Shown here: piece by piece, positions 34,097-47,600 of the stretch | Position numbering within the stretch: the stretch's first letter is position 1 | How the letters are laid out: every line of letters begins with the position of its first letter | DNA from: Cryptomeria japonica | Taxonomy: Eukaryota > Streptophyta > Pinopsida > Cupressales > Cupressaceae | Direction: 5' to 3' | Assembly (NCBI RefSeq): GCF_030272615.1 | Contig: NC_081414.1 | Span: forward strand, 761,139,148 to 761,203,147 | DNA length: 64,000 bases | Made by a program: the position numbers and the translations under genes | Notes under the pieces: generated by a model | What the model was told of the DNA's origin: nothing | Databases searched by the model: none | What the model saw: the letters and a program-made list of their open reading frames with translations, nothing else

Positions 34097-34757
34097 TATC
34101 CATATGTGAAGAATGACATGTTATTGTTATTCATGTAGAGATCATGCCTACAATGAGTGTGAGTCAAAGGAGTGGGTGGATGAATGATGTATAAGGCCTC
34201 TAATCCCGATTGAGACATATCAACCCTTGAGTGCACTACAACTCACATAGATGAAAGCATCAATTGACTTTTTATCGCATGTCAGATCTAGTTCGAACAG
34301 GTAAATTATCCACATGAAAATTTCATAAATGTCAATATTTTACCTTAATTATTTGCTAAATTCATCTCATTTTATCATTGTAGGGCATGTTTATGCCGTT
34401 ATTGCAGCTGAAGACAATGAAGAAGGAACATATTATTATTTTTGTCATTGTATGGAGGCAAAAAAGAAATTGGATGGCCCTATGGTAGATGGCGAAATAT
34501 TGAGTACCCTACACGATCAATGGTTGTTACTAGTACATGGCTTAGAAGGTACCCAGTGAATAATTCTAACTTGTGGTTGTTCGAGGACTTCGAGACACAT
34601 AAGAAGATTCTTATCATTCTATCCTTTTTGTGGCATCAAATCTTCATTTGATCAAATATGGGGGTAGACCACTGAACAAGAACCTGTGGAAGGCACATGA
34701 GTCTGACTATGAGGAAATACTTGACATGATAAAGAGTAGAGCGGATCTAGATGGTTA
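34097..34757 (+). pseudogene. Unnamed DDE-transposase-like gene, C-terminal part
   Basis: This continues the gene interrupted at 24598. After about 280 bp of decayed or intronic sequence, a splice acceptor (ATCATTGTAG, ends 34382) is followed by GHVYAVIAAEDNEEGTYYYF, CHCMEAKKKLDGPMVDGE and, in another frame, MVVTSTWLRRYPVNNSNLW and FEDFETHKKI. The last piece reads LWKAHESDYEEILDMI and stops at the TAA near 34757. The YxVIAxEDxxEGxxYYxxRC-type text matches the C-terminus of the same unnamed family as I remember it. At least one frameshift is present. Confidence 0.5.
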
Positions 34758-34999
34758 ATTGGATCGAGTTTAAATGTAAAAAAAATGTAATGTCAATCAT
34801 ATTTGGATATATGTACATATGACTTGTATATTTTAACATATGAAATACTTGAGGCATTGTAATATCAAATAAGTTGTCTTACAATTGAGGTGTGATTTTT
34901 GTAATAAAATCTTAAAATATTGTATTATAATAATGTTGCACGATTTGTCACTTTTTTGCCTTAACTTTCTTAATGCACTTGACAAATAAGCTTAAAAAT
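34758..34999. other. AT-rich spacer before the satellite array
   Basis: Probably the 3' flank of the transposon relic. No terminal inverted repeat could be identified. Confidence 0.3.
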
Positions 35000-37900
35000 C
35001 ATAATATCTTTCATTCTGCTTATTGTGGGTGTGAACCATCAGCGCAAGCATGTCCATGAGGTTGGGTATGTGCTAGGAATGCACCTATTTTTCTCACCAA
35101 CTTGCTCAATCATTTTGAGCCACACCCTACCGACACATTCCTTTAAGAGATAGAAGTGTGAAAATTGTTAAACTTTGACAAAACATTATCTGAAACCTAT
35201 GACACATGTGAATAACTTGTGAAAACTTACAAGGTCATGTAAGGCCCCTCTACAAAAGCCTCTCTTGGTTTTCAAAGACTCAAATCCATTTGTGTATGAT
35301 GACACTTTTTTTGTTGCAACAAAAAGCTTTAGATGCATTCAATGAAAAGTTGCAATATACCATAACTTTTATTTTTCTCATCGTAGGCCTGAACCATCAA
35401 CATGAGTACGTTCAAGTGGCTGGGTTTACACTAAGAATGCACTTGTTTCTCTTTCCAAGTCTCCCAATCACTCTAGGCAAATTCCTACCGACGCATTCAC
35501 TTAAGTGCTCAAAGTGTGAAAATTGATAAAATTTGACAACATGTTTCTTGATACCCATGACACACACGAACGCACCATCTAATCCTATAGGGTTGTGTGA
35601 AGTCACTCTAAAAAACCTCTCTCAATTTTCAAATAATCAAATCCATTTTCTTGAGGCGACACTTTTTGTTGCAACAAAAATCGTCAGATGCATTCAATGA
35701 AAAGCTGCAATATACCCTAACTTTCATTCTTCTCATCATGGGCACAAACCATCAATGTGTACACATCCAAGTGTCTGGGTTTATGCTATCCATGCCACTA
35801 TTTCACTCGCCAAGTCTCCCGATCGCTCCGGGCCATACCCTATTGACGCATTCGCTTAAGTGAGCTCGAAATGCGAAAATTGTCAAAATTTGATAGCATG
35901 TTTCTCAGCACCCCTGATACACATGAATGAGCCATCTAATCCTATAGGGTCATGTGAGGCCACTCTTAAAATAAAAAAATCAATATTTGAAGACTCAAAT
36001 CCATTTGTCTAAGGCAACACTTTCTCTATTCCAATAAAAAGCATCATATGAATTAAATGAAAAGTTGCAATATACCCTAAATTTTATTCCACTCTTTGTG
36101 GCCGCAAATCGCTAGCACATACACATCTGAGTGGAAGGGTTTACCCTAGGCATGCCCCCATTTCACTTGCCATATCGCCTGATCACTTTGGGCCATACCC
36201 TATCGACGCATTCATATAAGTGCTCAAAGTGTGAAAATTGTAAAACTTTGACGATGCATTTCTTAGTGCTCATGATACATGAACAATTTTTTTGGTCCTA
36301 CAACATCATGTGAGGCTCCTCTAAAAAACCTCTCTAACTTTTCGAGGACTTAAATCCATCTACGCGTGGAGACACATTTTCTATTGCAACAAAAAGCATC
36401 AAATGCATTTAATGAAAAGTTGCAATATACCCTAACTTTCATTCCATTCATCATGGCCACAAAGAATTAGTGTGTACGCATCTAGGTGGTCAGGTTTAAG
36501 TTAGGCATGCCCCTATTTCACTCACCAAGTCGTTTGATCTCTCTGAGCCGCACCCTATCGACGCATTCACTTAAGTGCTTGAAGTGTGAAAATTGTAAAA
36601 TTTTGACGATGTATTTCTTGGCACCTATGACACATATGAGCAAGTTGTCTAATCCCACAGGGTCATGTGAGGCCCCTCTACAAACACCTGTCTCAATTTT
36701 TGAGGAACCAAATCCATTTGCCTGTGGCAACACTTTTTATGTTGCAACAAAAAACGTAAAATGCATTCAATAAAAAGTTGTAATATACCCTAACTTTCAT
36801 TCTTCTTGTCATGGCCACAAATTGTTAGCATGTACATGTTTGAGTGGCTGATTTTATACTAGGCACACCCCTATTTCACTCACAAAGTTGCATGATTGTT
36901 CCGCGCCATACCCTACTAACGCATTTGCTTAAGTGCTCGAAGTGTGAAAATTGTCAAACTTTGATGATGCATTTCTCGGTGCCTGTGACACATTTGAACA
37001 AGCCATATAATCCCATGGGGTTGTGTTATGCCCCTCTTAAAATACCTCTCTCAAATTTTGAAGACTTGAATCCATTTTCTTATGGTGACTCTTTTTGTTG
37101 TTGCAACAAAAAGCATAAAATGTGTTGAATGAAAAGTTGCAATATACCCTAACTTTCATTATGCTCATCATGGCCACTAACCATTAGCGCATATGCATTT
37201 GGGTGGCTGGGTTTACACAAGGAATGCCCTTGTTTCACTTTGCAAGTTGCTCGATCGCTTAGGGCCATACCCTATTGATGCATTCACTTAATTGCTTGAA
37301 GTGCAAAAATTATCAAAATTTGATGGTGCGTTTCTTAGTGCTCATGACACATATGAATGAGTTGTCTAATCTTACAAGGTCATGTTACAACCCTCTACAA
37401 AAAACTCGATTTTCAAAGACTCGAATCCATTTACCTGAGGTGACACTTTTTGTTTTGTAACAAAAAGCGTCAAATGCATTCAATGAAAAGTTCCAATATA
37501 CCCTATCTTTCATTCTGCTCATCATGGCCACAAATAATTAGCGTGTACACATGTGGGTGGCCAAGTTTACACTAGGCATGCCCCCGTTTTGATCGCTCTA
37601 GGCCATACCCTATCGATGCATTTGTTTAAAAGCTCGAAGTATGAAAATTGTAAAAATTTGACGATGCATTTCTTAGCGCCCATGACACATTAATGATCCA
37701 TCTAATCCTACGGGGTTGTGTGAGGTCCCTTTAAAAAAACATTTCCTGGTTTTTAAAGACTCAAATCGATTTACTTGTGGCGACACTTTTTTTGTTGCAA
37801 CAAAAAGCATCAAAAGAATTCAATGAAAAGTTGCAATATACCCTAAATTTCAATCCGATTGTCAGGACCACAAACTATCAATGTGTGCTTGTTCAGGTGG

Positions 37901-40900
37901 CTAGTTTTACACTAGGCATGCCATCGTTTCACTTGCAAAGTTGCTCGATCGCTCTGAGCCATACCCTACCGACACATTCACTTAAGTGCTCAAAGTGTGA
38001 AAATTGTCAAACTTTGACAATGTGTTTCTCAGTGCATGTGACACATACAAATGGGCCATCTAATCCCACGGGGTCATGTGAGGCCCCTCTATAAAAACCT
38101 CTCTTGATTTTTGAAGATTTGAATCCATTTTCTTGTGGCGACACTTTTTCTATTGGAATATAAAGTGTAAAATGCATTTAATGAAAAGTTGCAATGTACC
38201 CTAACTTTCATTCCACTTGTCATGGCCATAAATTGTTATCTCATACGCATCTGAGTGGCTAAGTTTACACTAGGCATGCCCTTGTTTTTCTCGCCAAGTC
38301 ACCTGATTGCTCCAGGCCATACCCTACTGACGCACTTGCTTAAGTGCTCAAAGTGTGAAAATTGTCAAACTTTGATGATGCATTTTTCAATGCTCGTGAC
38401 ACATATAAATGAGTTGTCTAATCCTACAAGGTTGTGTTATACCCCTCTAAAAGAACCTCTCTCAATTTTTGAAAAATCGAATCAATTTGCTCGTGGCGAT
38501 ACTTTTTCTATTGCAACAAAAAGCGTAAAATGCATCGAAGGAAAAGTTGCATTATACCCTAACTTTCATTCTTCTCATCATTGCCATGAATCATAAGCAT
38601 GTATGCATCTAGGTGGTCAGGTTTACACTAGGCACGTCCCCATTTTGCTCGCCAAGTTGTTTGATTGCTCCGAGCCATACCCTACCAATGCATTCACTTA
38701 AGTGCTCGAAGTGTGAAAATTGTCAAACTTTGACAGTGCATTTCTTGGTGCTTATAACACATAAAAATTGGATGCATGATCTTATGGGTTCATGTTATGC
38801 CTTTCTACAAAAACCTCTCTTAATTTTTGAAGACTCGAATCCATTTGCCCATGGTGACACTTTCTATTGCAACAAAAAGCATCAAATGCATTCAATGAAA
38901 AGTTTCAATATACCCCAAATTTCATTCTACTTGTCATGGACATGAACCATCAGTAAGTATGTGTTTGAGTGGCTGGGTTTATGTTAGGCATGCCATTGTT
39001 TCACTTTCCAACTCGCTCCTTCGCTTCAGAGGGCCATACCCTACTGATGCATTCGCTTAAGTGCTGGAAGTGTAAAAGTTGTAAAACTTTGATAACACAT
39101 TTCTTGGCGCTTGTGACACACACAAATGAGCCATCTAATGCTATAGGGTTGTGTTAAGACCCTCTACAAAAAACCTCTCTTGATTTTCAAAGACTCGAAT
39201 CTATTTGCCTGTGGTGACACTTTTTTTGTTGCAACAAAAAATGTAAAATGTATTCAATGAAAAGTTGCAATATACCCTAGATTTCATTGTGCTCATCATG
39301 GATGAAAACCATCAGTTGGTATGCATCCAGGTGGCCAGGTTTATGCTAGGAATGCCCAATTTTTTCTCACCAAGTTGCTTGATCACTTTGGACCATATCC
39401 TACCGATGCATTCCCTTAAGTGCTTGAAGTATGAAAATTATCAAACTTCGAGTATGTGTTTCTTAGGGCTCATGACAAATATGAATGAGAAGGGCTCATG
39501 AAAAATATGATTGAGCCTTCCAATCCTACAGGCTCGTGTTATACCCCTCTACAAAAACTCTCTCATTTTTCAAAGACTTGAATCCATTTGTTCGTGGCGA
39601 CACTTTTTCCAGTTAATTGCAATAAAAAGTGTAAAATGTGTTCAATGAAAAGTTGCATTATACCATAACTATCATTTTGCTCATCATAGACACAAACCTT
39701 CAACACATACACATCTGGGTGGTCAGGTTTAAGCTATGCATGCCCCCATTTCTCTTGCCAACTCGTCCGATAACAACAAGCCATACCCTACTGATGCATT
39801 CCCTCAAGTGCTCGAAGTGTGAAAATTGTAAAACTTTGATGGTGCATTTATTGGTTCCCATGAAACATAGAATGAGTTGTTTGATCCTATGGGGTAATGT
39901 TATGACCTTATACAAAAACCTCTCTCAGTTTTCAAAGACTCAAATACATTTCCCCATGGTGATACTTTTTCTATTGCAACAAAAACCATTAGATGTGTTC
40001 AATGAAAAGTTGCAATATATCCTAACTTTCATTCTACTCATTTTGTGCATGAATCGTTACTGTGCATGTATTCAAGAGGCCATTTTTATGCTAGGTGTGG
40101 CTCCATTATTCTCACCAAGTCATCTGAATGTTTTAGGCCATACCCTATCGACACATTCCCTTAAGTGCTCAAAGTGTGAAAATTGTCAAACTTTGACGGA
40201 GCATTTCTCGATGCTCGTGACACATATGAATGAGATGTTTGAACATATGGGGGTGTGTTATGACCCTTATAAAAAAGCTCTCATATTTTGAAGACCCAAC
40301 TATATTTGCTTATGGCGATAGTTATTCTATTGCAACAAAAAGCATAAAATTTATTCAATCAAAAGTTGCAATATACCCTAAATTTCATTGTGTTCATTGT
40401 GCTAACAAACCATTAATGTGCACACATTTGAGAGGTCGGGCTTATGCCAGACATGACCTTGTTTCACTCACCAATTTGTCTGAATGCTCGAAACCATACC
40501 CTACTGACACATTCCCTTAGATGCTCGAAGTGTGAAAATTGTCAACTTTGACAAAGCATTTCTCAGTTCCTGTGATACATACGAATGAGTCGTCTAAATC
40601 TATGAGGTCATGTTATTACCCTCTACAAAAACCTCTCTCATATTTTAAAGTCTCAACTCCATTTGCTTGTGGTGATAATTATTCTATTGCAAGAAAAAAC
40701 ATAAAATGTGTTTAATCAAAAGTTACAATATACCCTAACTTTCATTGTGCTCGTCATGGGCGCAACCCATCAATGCATAGCATGCCACTATTTTTCCTAC
40801 CAATTTGTTGGAATGCTCTAGGCCATAGCCTACCGACGCAGTCTCTTGAGTGCCTTAAGAGCCGAAAACTATCAAACTTTGATGGAACATTTCTCAGTGT

Positions 40901-41170
40901 TTGTGGCCCATACAAATGATTCATTTGATCCTACAAGGTTATGTTATGACCCTATACAAAAACCTCTCTCAAATTTTGAAGACACAAAAACTTATGACCA
41001 TGGTGAACGTATTTTTGGTGCCCCAAAATTCATGAAATGCATGCAATATGAAGTTGCAAGATAGTCTATATTTTTTTTGTGTTGGGGTTGAATTGTCAGT
41101 TCTAGCATGTTAGAGTGGGTACATCTATGATAGGCATGGTCCTATTTTGCACCTAAGCTTCTTGAATGTT
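35000..41170. repeat. Satellite-like tandem array, about 17 monomers of about 356 bp
   Basis: The marker phrase AAAGTTGCAATATACC (with small variants) recurs at 35349, 35704, 36064, 36419, 36777, 37136, 37490, 37830, 38188, 38546, 38902, 39264, 39652, 40009, 40365, 40722 and 41053. Spacings are mostly 354-362 bp, with outliers of 340, 388 and 331. Each monomer also carries CCATACCCTACCGACGCATT, CACTTAAGTGCTCGAAGTGTG, ACCTCTCTCAATTTTTGAAG and GTTGCAACAAAAAGC-type text. Monomers look moderately diverged and the last ones most so. The short open frames with KCSKCENCQTL recur only because the DNA repeats. Confidence 0.95.
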
Positions 41171-41750
41171 TCAAATTTTAAGGTAACTTCTTATGATTGT
41201 TTTGTGTAAATTTTGAGTTAATTTCTTATGATGCTAAAATGAACACATTCAAATGCAAAGTGAATGAATATAAGATGAAATATAAAAACATATAAGAAAC
41301 AACCATTAATCTAGCGTATAACAAATCTCTTTCATGATAAAATTTGGCAATTCCTCATATGTACACTCAATTTTTTTAAAAAATTGGAAGACTCATACAT
41401 TCCCAAAGAACCTATGAAATGAACATGTAGAATGTAGAAAATTGAGTGAAAGAATAAGTTGAACATGAAATCACCTTGGATCTAGACATAAGCATGTTAT
41501 CATGTTAATTATAATATCAACGATTATTACATCATGTAATAGGCTTGTAAGCATTGAAAATGATAATAACATGGTAAATATATGTGCTATAAAGATGCAT
41601 ATTTAGGTTGGAAGCTTGAATAACAATCAAATTTGTGCAATTATTAATTTAATCATTTGTATCACAATCATGGTAAAATATTTTGCATTAAACAAAAAAC
41701 TATAAATACATACAACATTATATGTCAATAAAAGTATAAAATATATCAAA
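41171..41750. other. Unassigned AT-rich sequence
   Basis: No ORF, repeat or structural signal that I can support. Confidence 0.3.
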
Positions 41751-41789
41751 TAAAACCAAATAGGCTTGCCAAATAGTCATTTCCCTATA

Positions 41790-43830
41790 GGGGAAGGAAA
41801 TAGATCAAAATATATCTTTGGTTGTCGAGTGGATAGAGATGTATATGATGCAAGTATCTTTCAAATGTGCCCAGTTGACCTACTCTTTGAATTTTCTATA
41901 AATCCACCTGATACAATAAAATAATGATGTTAATATATATAGAAATTGAATTTTAGATTGACTTATAAGAGAATAATCACTTATTGCATTAAAATAATCA
42001 CGACGTTCATCCACAATATGCACATGTTCATGATCTGGAGTGACAAGCCCCTCCTATATGCATCACAATATAAATTAAACTAAATACAAGTATCATTATT
42101 TTTTTTAATAATATACTATTAAAATAACAAATGTAATGTTAAATTTACTAATATGTCTCATACTTATGTCAAAGCAACTAAACTTGCTACTGTTGCAACA
42201 ACACCATGCTCCATTGTGGTGCAAACACTAGGAGGAGTCTCTGATGTCAACATCTGAAAATGAAACAAAGTATGTTGATAAATTACCAAAACTATCTAAA
42301 TTATTTTATAACAACATTAAATAATAAAATTCTTACCTTGGTGAAAGACTGCCAATGAACTTCACTGTGAGGTGTTGATGTTGAAGCTCCAACATCAAAC
42401 TATTTGACATCCAAAATGAGTAAGAGATAATCATTCACACAAGGTTCAAATATTCACATATAATAATTATATTTCTTTACGAGTTATATACTTGTGGAGT
42501 TGACGAAGTCATGAAAAAGGGTGTTGTGGGAACATTGCTAGTATTGTCAATACTTTGACCCTATTTTTTATCATAATCATTTACTAATTTAGTTATATTC
42601 TTATATTTCCAAATAAAATTTAATAAAAATAATGAAATGAACTTGTAATTAAATTCACCTGAGTATCAATGCCGAATGTTTCATTCAACAAAGATTTTGT
42701 CATGACAATGTTCTTTGTAGGAAACTCATCTCATGCATGTGCATGCTCACTACTCTTAGGATCATAAGTGCAAAGAGATCCACAAGGTCAAAAAAAATGA
42801 GTTGGAACTCAAGGTCTAGAAGAATCACTTGCATCACCCTCTACTAGAGGCCTAGCATACCACATAAGGGTCTGAGTGAGTGAGCTAATGCCCGGTGTAA
42901 ATTTTCAACCTCGACACTCTCCTTCACAACGGAAGGAATAATGACATGCTCCACCATAGTTCTGGCCAAGGGTCTTGGTGGGAGGCTTGGATCAAGTTGT
43001 GCACCCACTCTATCGTGTGAGGAGTCCCCACCTCTACCCTAGAAATTTAGAAAATCAAAATAGTTTGGGATCTCATTTAGGACAAACTCATAATATAGTT
43101 TCCTAAAAAATTATTGTGGCACCTCATGATTATTACATGGGGGTTGATAAAAAACCATCCACTACCTATCCCCAAAAAATTCTTAATCCCTTCATGGTGG
43201 CACCAATGGATAGGGAACCTCCTGCATCGAGGGTGTAAAGGTTCAAGATTTGTTTAGGGGTCCGTGAAAAGGGTACATAAGTCAGACTTGTTAATTTTCT
43301 TTTTCTTCATTACCTCATATGATAGTTTTTCAGAAAATAAATTGTCTATGTCATTCCTTTTTATTGGAAAAAAAAATGATTTTCCCACTCACTGATTGTA
43401 TATGAGAGATGATAGATTGCAGAGGATTAAGAAGGTTTGTCCTATGAAAGTTTGTTCTAGTGGGATCTTTTAGCCTTGTGATTAATTCTTCAACCTATTT
43501 TTGGCTATTTTCTATTTGACCTAATAGGTTTTTTTATGTATCTATGGGATGTCTACAGATTGCAGGAGCTTCTTGATGTGCTTGTTCTTGAACAGGGTCT
43601 TCATGAGGAAGTGATTGAGTGTTTTCAACATTTTCTCGTGGAATCTCAATTTCTGGCAATTAAAATAAATTTAAATTAAGAAACCTAGTTTAATCTACAA
43701 CTTAATAAAAAATTAACACTAAGAATACATACCCCTTCGAGCTCTTCGTTGTCATGCTAACATACTGATGAAAAATGAACAACTTCAAGTCCAAGATCTT
43801 GCTTCTTCTTTTGGTGAGCACAAGACAAAG
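41790..43830 (-). pseudogene. Decayed multi-exon gene of unknown identity
   Basis: The minus strand shows a chain of short exons with correct splice borders and phase-0 introns. One ends at 42659 (...GIDTQ|GTGAAT). Others are 42560-42492 (GQSIDNTSNVPTTPFF; donor GTATAT), 42399-42337 (FDVGASTSTPHSEVHW; donor GTAAGA), 42253-42164 (MLTSETPPSVCTTMEH; donor GTATGAG after a TAA that was probably CAA) and one starting at 42053 (EGLVTPDHEHVHIVDE). A further exon may start at 41907. Upstream open text includes MWYARPLVEGDASDSSRP (about 42860-42810) and, near 43820-43730, KKKQDLGLEVVHFSS. In-frame stops are TGA or TAA/TAG where CGA, CAA or CAG would fit. I recognise no domain; it could be a host gene relic or the gene of a DNA transposon. 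Confidence 0.45.
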
Positions 43831-43859
43831 GAGCAAAAAAACACTCAAAATGTAGGCAT

Positions 43860-44510
43860 GTTGGAAAATAGGTGTTGTACAAATTGCATAATAATTTTAT
43901 AATTGTAATATTTATTTAGTTGATGTTGCATATGAATGTGTAACATGTAGAGAGTCCTTGGGAATATTCTTGGGGCCACTTGATGAGTTGTATTGTAACA
44001 TTGGGATTATTATATTATATTTATTTAATATTGGGGAAAAATATTTAAAAAGAGAAAAAATAGTACCCAATATTAAATGTGGGGTCAAGGGGTTGTGGGC
44101 ACATGGTTTTACTTTACCACTAGTTATTTTTGTGCGAGCTTAGGTCTATATAAGCAAGAAAATGTTTAGTGGCTAAGGTTGGCTAGTGGTTTTGGGTTGT
44201 CATTATATTGAGTCCTTTGAAGGATTGCATTTGTGAAGGATGGCATGAAATTTGTAGATTCATGCTTGGACACATGAGAATGCATTGGAGGGCTTGATGG
44301 TTCTAAGGTATTCATTGTAACTCTATGTTTCTTTATAGTTGATTAATACAATGGAGTATGGATGCTTTTAGAGGTTGTGTTTTTCCCTCATGAGGGTTTT
44401 CTCAGGACATATCTTGTGTTATCTTGTTGCTTGTCTATTTTGATTTTTGCATTATGGTGATTCCGTAAGCTTGTATGCATTATTTTCTCTCATGGGTTAT
44501 GTAGGAAATG
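43860..44510 (+). mobile_element. LTR-like fragment, copy A
   Basis: It starts TGTTGGAAAATAGGTG and has a TATA box in GTCTATATAAGCAAG (about 44134). It shares long runs of text with 60985-61505, including GAGGTTGGCTA-type text and TCTTGTGTTATCTTGTTGC, and ends near CATGGGTTATGTAGGAAA. No coding region adjoins it, so it is probably a solo or truncated LTR. Exact right border and target duplication were not found. Confidence 0.5.
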
Positions 44511-47500
44511 GATTATTAGAATGTGGGTTTAAAGCATTATTTACTAACAAGGAAAGTAGAATTGACTGTGGAAAAATGCAGGCAAGAGGTTTTATGTTTT
44601 GTTTGAAGCATAAGGCACATGCCTTATGGAAATTTTCCATTCTTTTGAAGTGTGGCACCTTTTTGGTACCACAACTTTGTGCATTTTCCCTTAGAATATT
44701 TCATAATTTTGTCTCACTTCATAGCATTGAAAATGTGTCCTCATCACTTGAGATGCCTATTGCATGCATACTTGCCACTTGTTCAAACACTTGTCAAGTG
44801 ACTTTCTAACCTCCTCATCCTTGCCTATATATGTAAGACTCCTATGTACATTTTTCACACTCTTCATGTATATGATAGACATCCTATTATGTTTATCATT
44901 TCACTAGTGGAAGTTTGTTTCAATGCTTTCATATTCCTAGCTTACTCTAACAACTTTTCTTTTCAAGTGTATTCCTCATCCATTTTCATATCAACTTATT
45001 ATACAAATCGTATATAACTACAGATCAATATTTAATCCTATAGAAGATGATTTAATTAAAAAAATATTAATGATTTATAGAAGATGATCTAATTAAAACA
45101 TTAAGTGATTATGATAGAATTATGTTTGACATTGTACAAGTGAGGTGTCATCTTATTAAGACAAGATATTACAAACTAGGACTATATCTCTTTGTGGTGG
45201 TTGATAAGATTAAAAATTTAAATGAGTGTAGAACATGTGTGAATCTAATTTTCAAATCTAAAATTAGAAATCATATTCAAGTTCCCTACAATTAAGGAAG
45301 TAGAGCAAAGAGTTACAAACACTAGAGAGAAACTAGGGCTCATCTAGTTAATTTAACTTAGAAATTTTAAATTAATGTAGAACATGTAAGAGTCTAATTC
45401 TAGTTTCAAATTAAATCTAAACCTAGAAACTATATGGAAACACTAGAGTTGATGGAGGAGGGGATTGAGATATAAACCCTAGAGAGGAACTAGTGAACTT
45501 AATCTAGAGAATTTATTTGGAATCTATCTAGAATTTGAAATTTAGATGAAAGTAAGAATCAAATTTTTATTCAAACTAATTTTAAAATAATAAAATAATT
45601 AGGGATAAATACACATATAGTATTTATCAATAGAAATCTAAAATTGTAAACTATAGTGGAAGAAGTAGGGATAAATATAAACTAATATATTTGAAAGACT
45701 TTTATAAAAATTAAAAAATACATACCTTCTTTTTGTTTGAAATATCTTTCTTTCCTTTCTTCATGTAATTCACTTTCTCTTTTTGTTGAGTATGAACACA
45801 ATCTTATTTTTCCTCATCTTTTTATTTCCCATCTCTTTGTTTGCATGATAGCAATAGAAAATTCATTTTCCAAATATTTTATCATCTAATGTCTCCCAAA
45901 ATTGTAAATACATTTTTTTCGATTCCTTTACAAATGTTTCACTTGCCAAAAAATTTAAAAGGCGCAAAATGTTCTTTACTTTTTTATTTAAAAAATATAA
46001 AAATGTCCTCATATAATTTATATTCCATTCACATAATTTTTTTTTTAAAGTTGTCATCTCAAATGACTTTTTTGTGATAATTAAATGGCAACATAGGGGT
46101 TGCACCCATTGCATTAATGAAAAGGTTATTACAATTGTTCATCCAAAAAACCACCCCCCCGCCTATCTTGGATTGATTTCATGACAACACTTAAACCAAA
46201 ACCTGCCCACACATTTAGCATATATATTTTGCCACCTATCATAACTACTAGCTGAAACATGCCAAGCTAAAAATTACATTAAAAAGTCTTTAGAGTTGGA
46301 AAAGGGAGACAAAATTGTGACATATTCATTCTATAATATGTAGTGTCAAGTAAATTGTAACCACTCCAATTTTCACCTCATTTTTGTTCTCCTACTTTAG
46401 CGTGTCCTATCTCCATCCCCTCTCTAGGTCCGCTTTGGCCCTATCCTCCAACTTTGATGTCATGAACAACATTTGTTGGGTCCCATCTTGGAGGTCCCTC
46501 TCTCATTTCTCTTTGTATTGGTCTTGTTTGTAGGAGGACTGGGCCACCCCAAAACACCCTAGTCTCCATCAAACAAGCCCCAATTTGAAATAGGAAAGTC
46601 CTTCGCATCAATGGATTTTGGTCTCTAAGGCTATACTTGATCGTTGGAGGTTGGCCTAATCAATAATTTACCTAGGGAACCTTATATAAAGACATCTTAT
46701 CAATTCATTTTAGACCTAGAAGCAATCTATGAGCTACCTAAAATATTTTTGCATCCATGAAGCATTCATCATCAAACATTTTTAGATTTTCAAGGCTGCA
46801 TATTCATCACTCAAGCATTGTGGAGAAAAGTTACATAAATATTCATGTAAGCATGTGTATGTGATTAGGATTTTTCATGTCCATGTGTTTGTCATGCCAT
46901 TGTATTCAACATTTGTGATTACATTCAAGGAGCCTTGCATCATCATCAATAATTGCATATTTGAGATATATCTCCTTAACATTTATTTCAATATTTCCAT
47001 TATTTCATTCAAGGTTAACTCCTAATTTGGGGTTTGAATTAGACAAAAACCTATCCACAACATATTTCCCTCTCTTTTTGTGTATAGTAAATTGGTGCAT
47101 GAGTTATACTCAGGAATTCCGACGATGTCGACAATGACGAACATGTTTAGCTTTTAACAAAAAAAAATTCAGAGGACCAAGGCAAATCTGTGCTACTTGG
47201 TCCCGAAAGATCAGGTCAAACTTTTGGGAATAGATTTAGAATCTATCAGTTTGCCTAGATATCAGTATGTGGATCCATGAGACATCTTTAGCATTTTGTA
47301 TTCACCAATTTACCTCAATTATTCCTCATTTTGCTCTAATTTCAAATCTACATTCCAAATTCAATTAAGAAGAGGATAACCAACAATAATTAATGAATGC
47401 AATCAAAATCTCAATCCTTTCCTCATTAGGATTGAGGCTAGATCTATCATGTTCAACCCTCTTTCAATGAATGTTCTGACTATTAGGTTATTTAGTGGAT

Positions 47501-47600
47501 TTACTTGGTGAAACCTAATTCCTAATTTTCACCACATCACATCATATAACTAACAATACTACAAAAACTATTTATTATGAAACTTGAAACAATTTTGATC
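44511..47600. other. Unassigned AT-rich sequence
   Basis: No gene is supported. 45050-45560 contains loosely repeated phrases (AACACTAGAGAGAAACTAGGG, TCTAAACCTAGAAAC). 46090-46135 (GGGGTTGCACCCATTGCATT, then AAAAGGTTATTACA) resembles the tail region of plant LINEs, but no LINE coding sequence adjoins it. Confidence 0.3.

Noticed and set aside
35290-41064. Repeated small ORFs with a KCSKCENCQTL motif that looks like a zinc-binding protein family
   Set aside because: They recur at the satellite period and are broken at different points in each monomer. Their similarity comes from the DNA repeat, with no sign of coding selection.
35000-41170. Regularly spaced repeats considered as a CRISPR array
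   Set aside because: The whole 356-bp unit is repeated with no unique spacers, and the context is plant nuclear DNA.
46090-46135. Possible LINE 3' tail (GGGGTTGCACCC, then AAAAGGTTATTACA)
   Set aside because: There is no LINE coding sequence next to it and no target duplication, so it is mentioned only in the unassigned entry.
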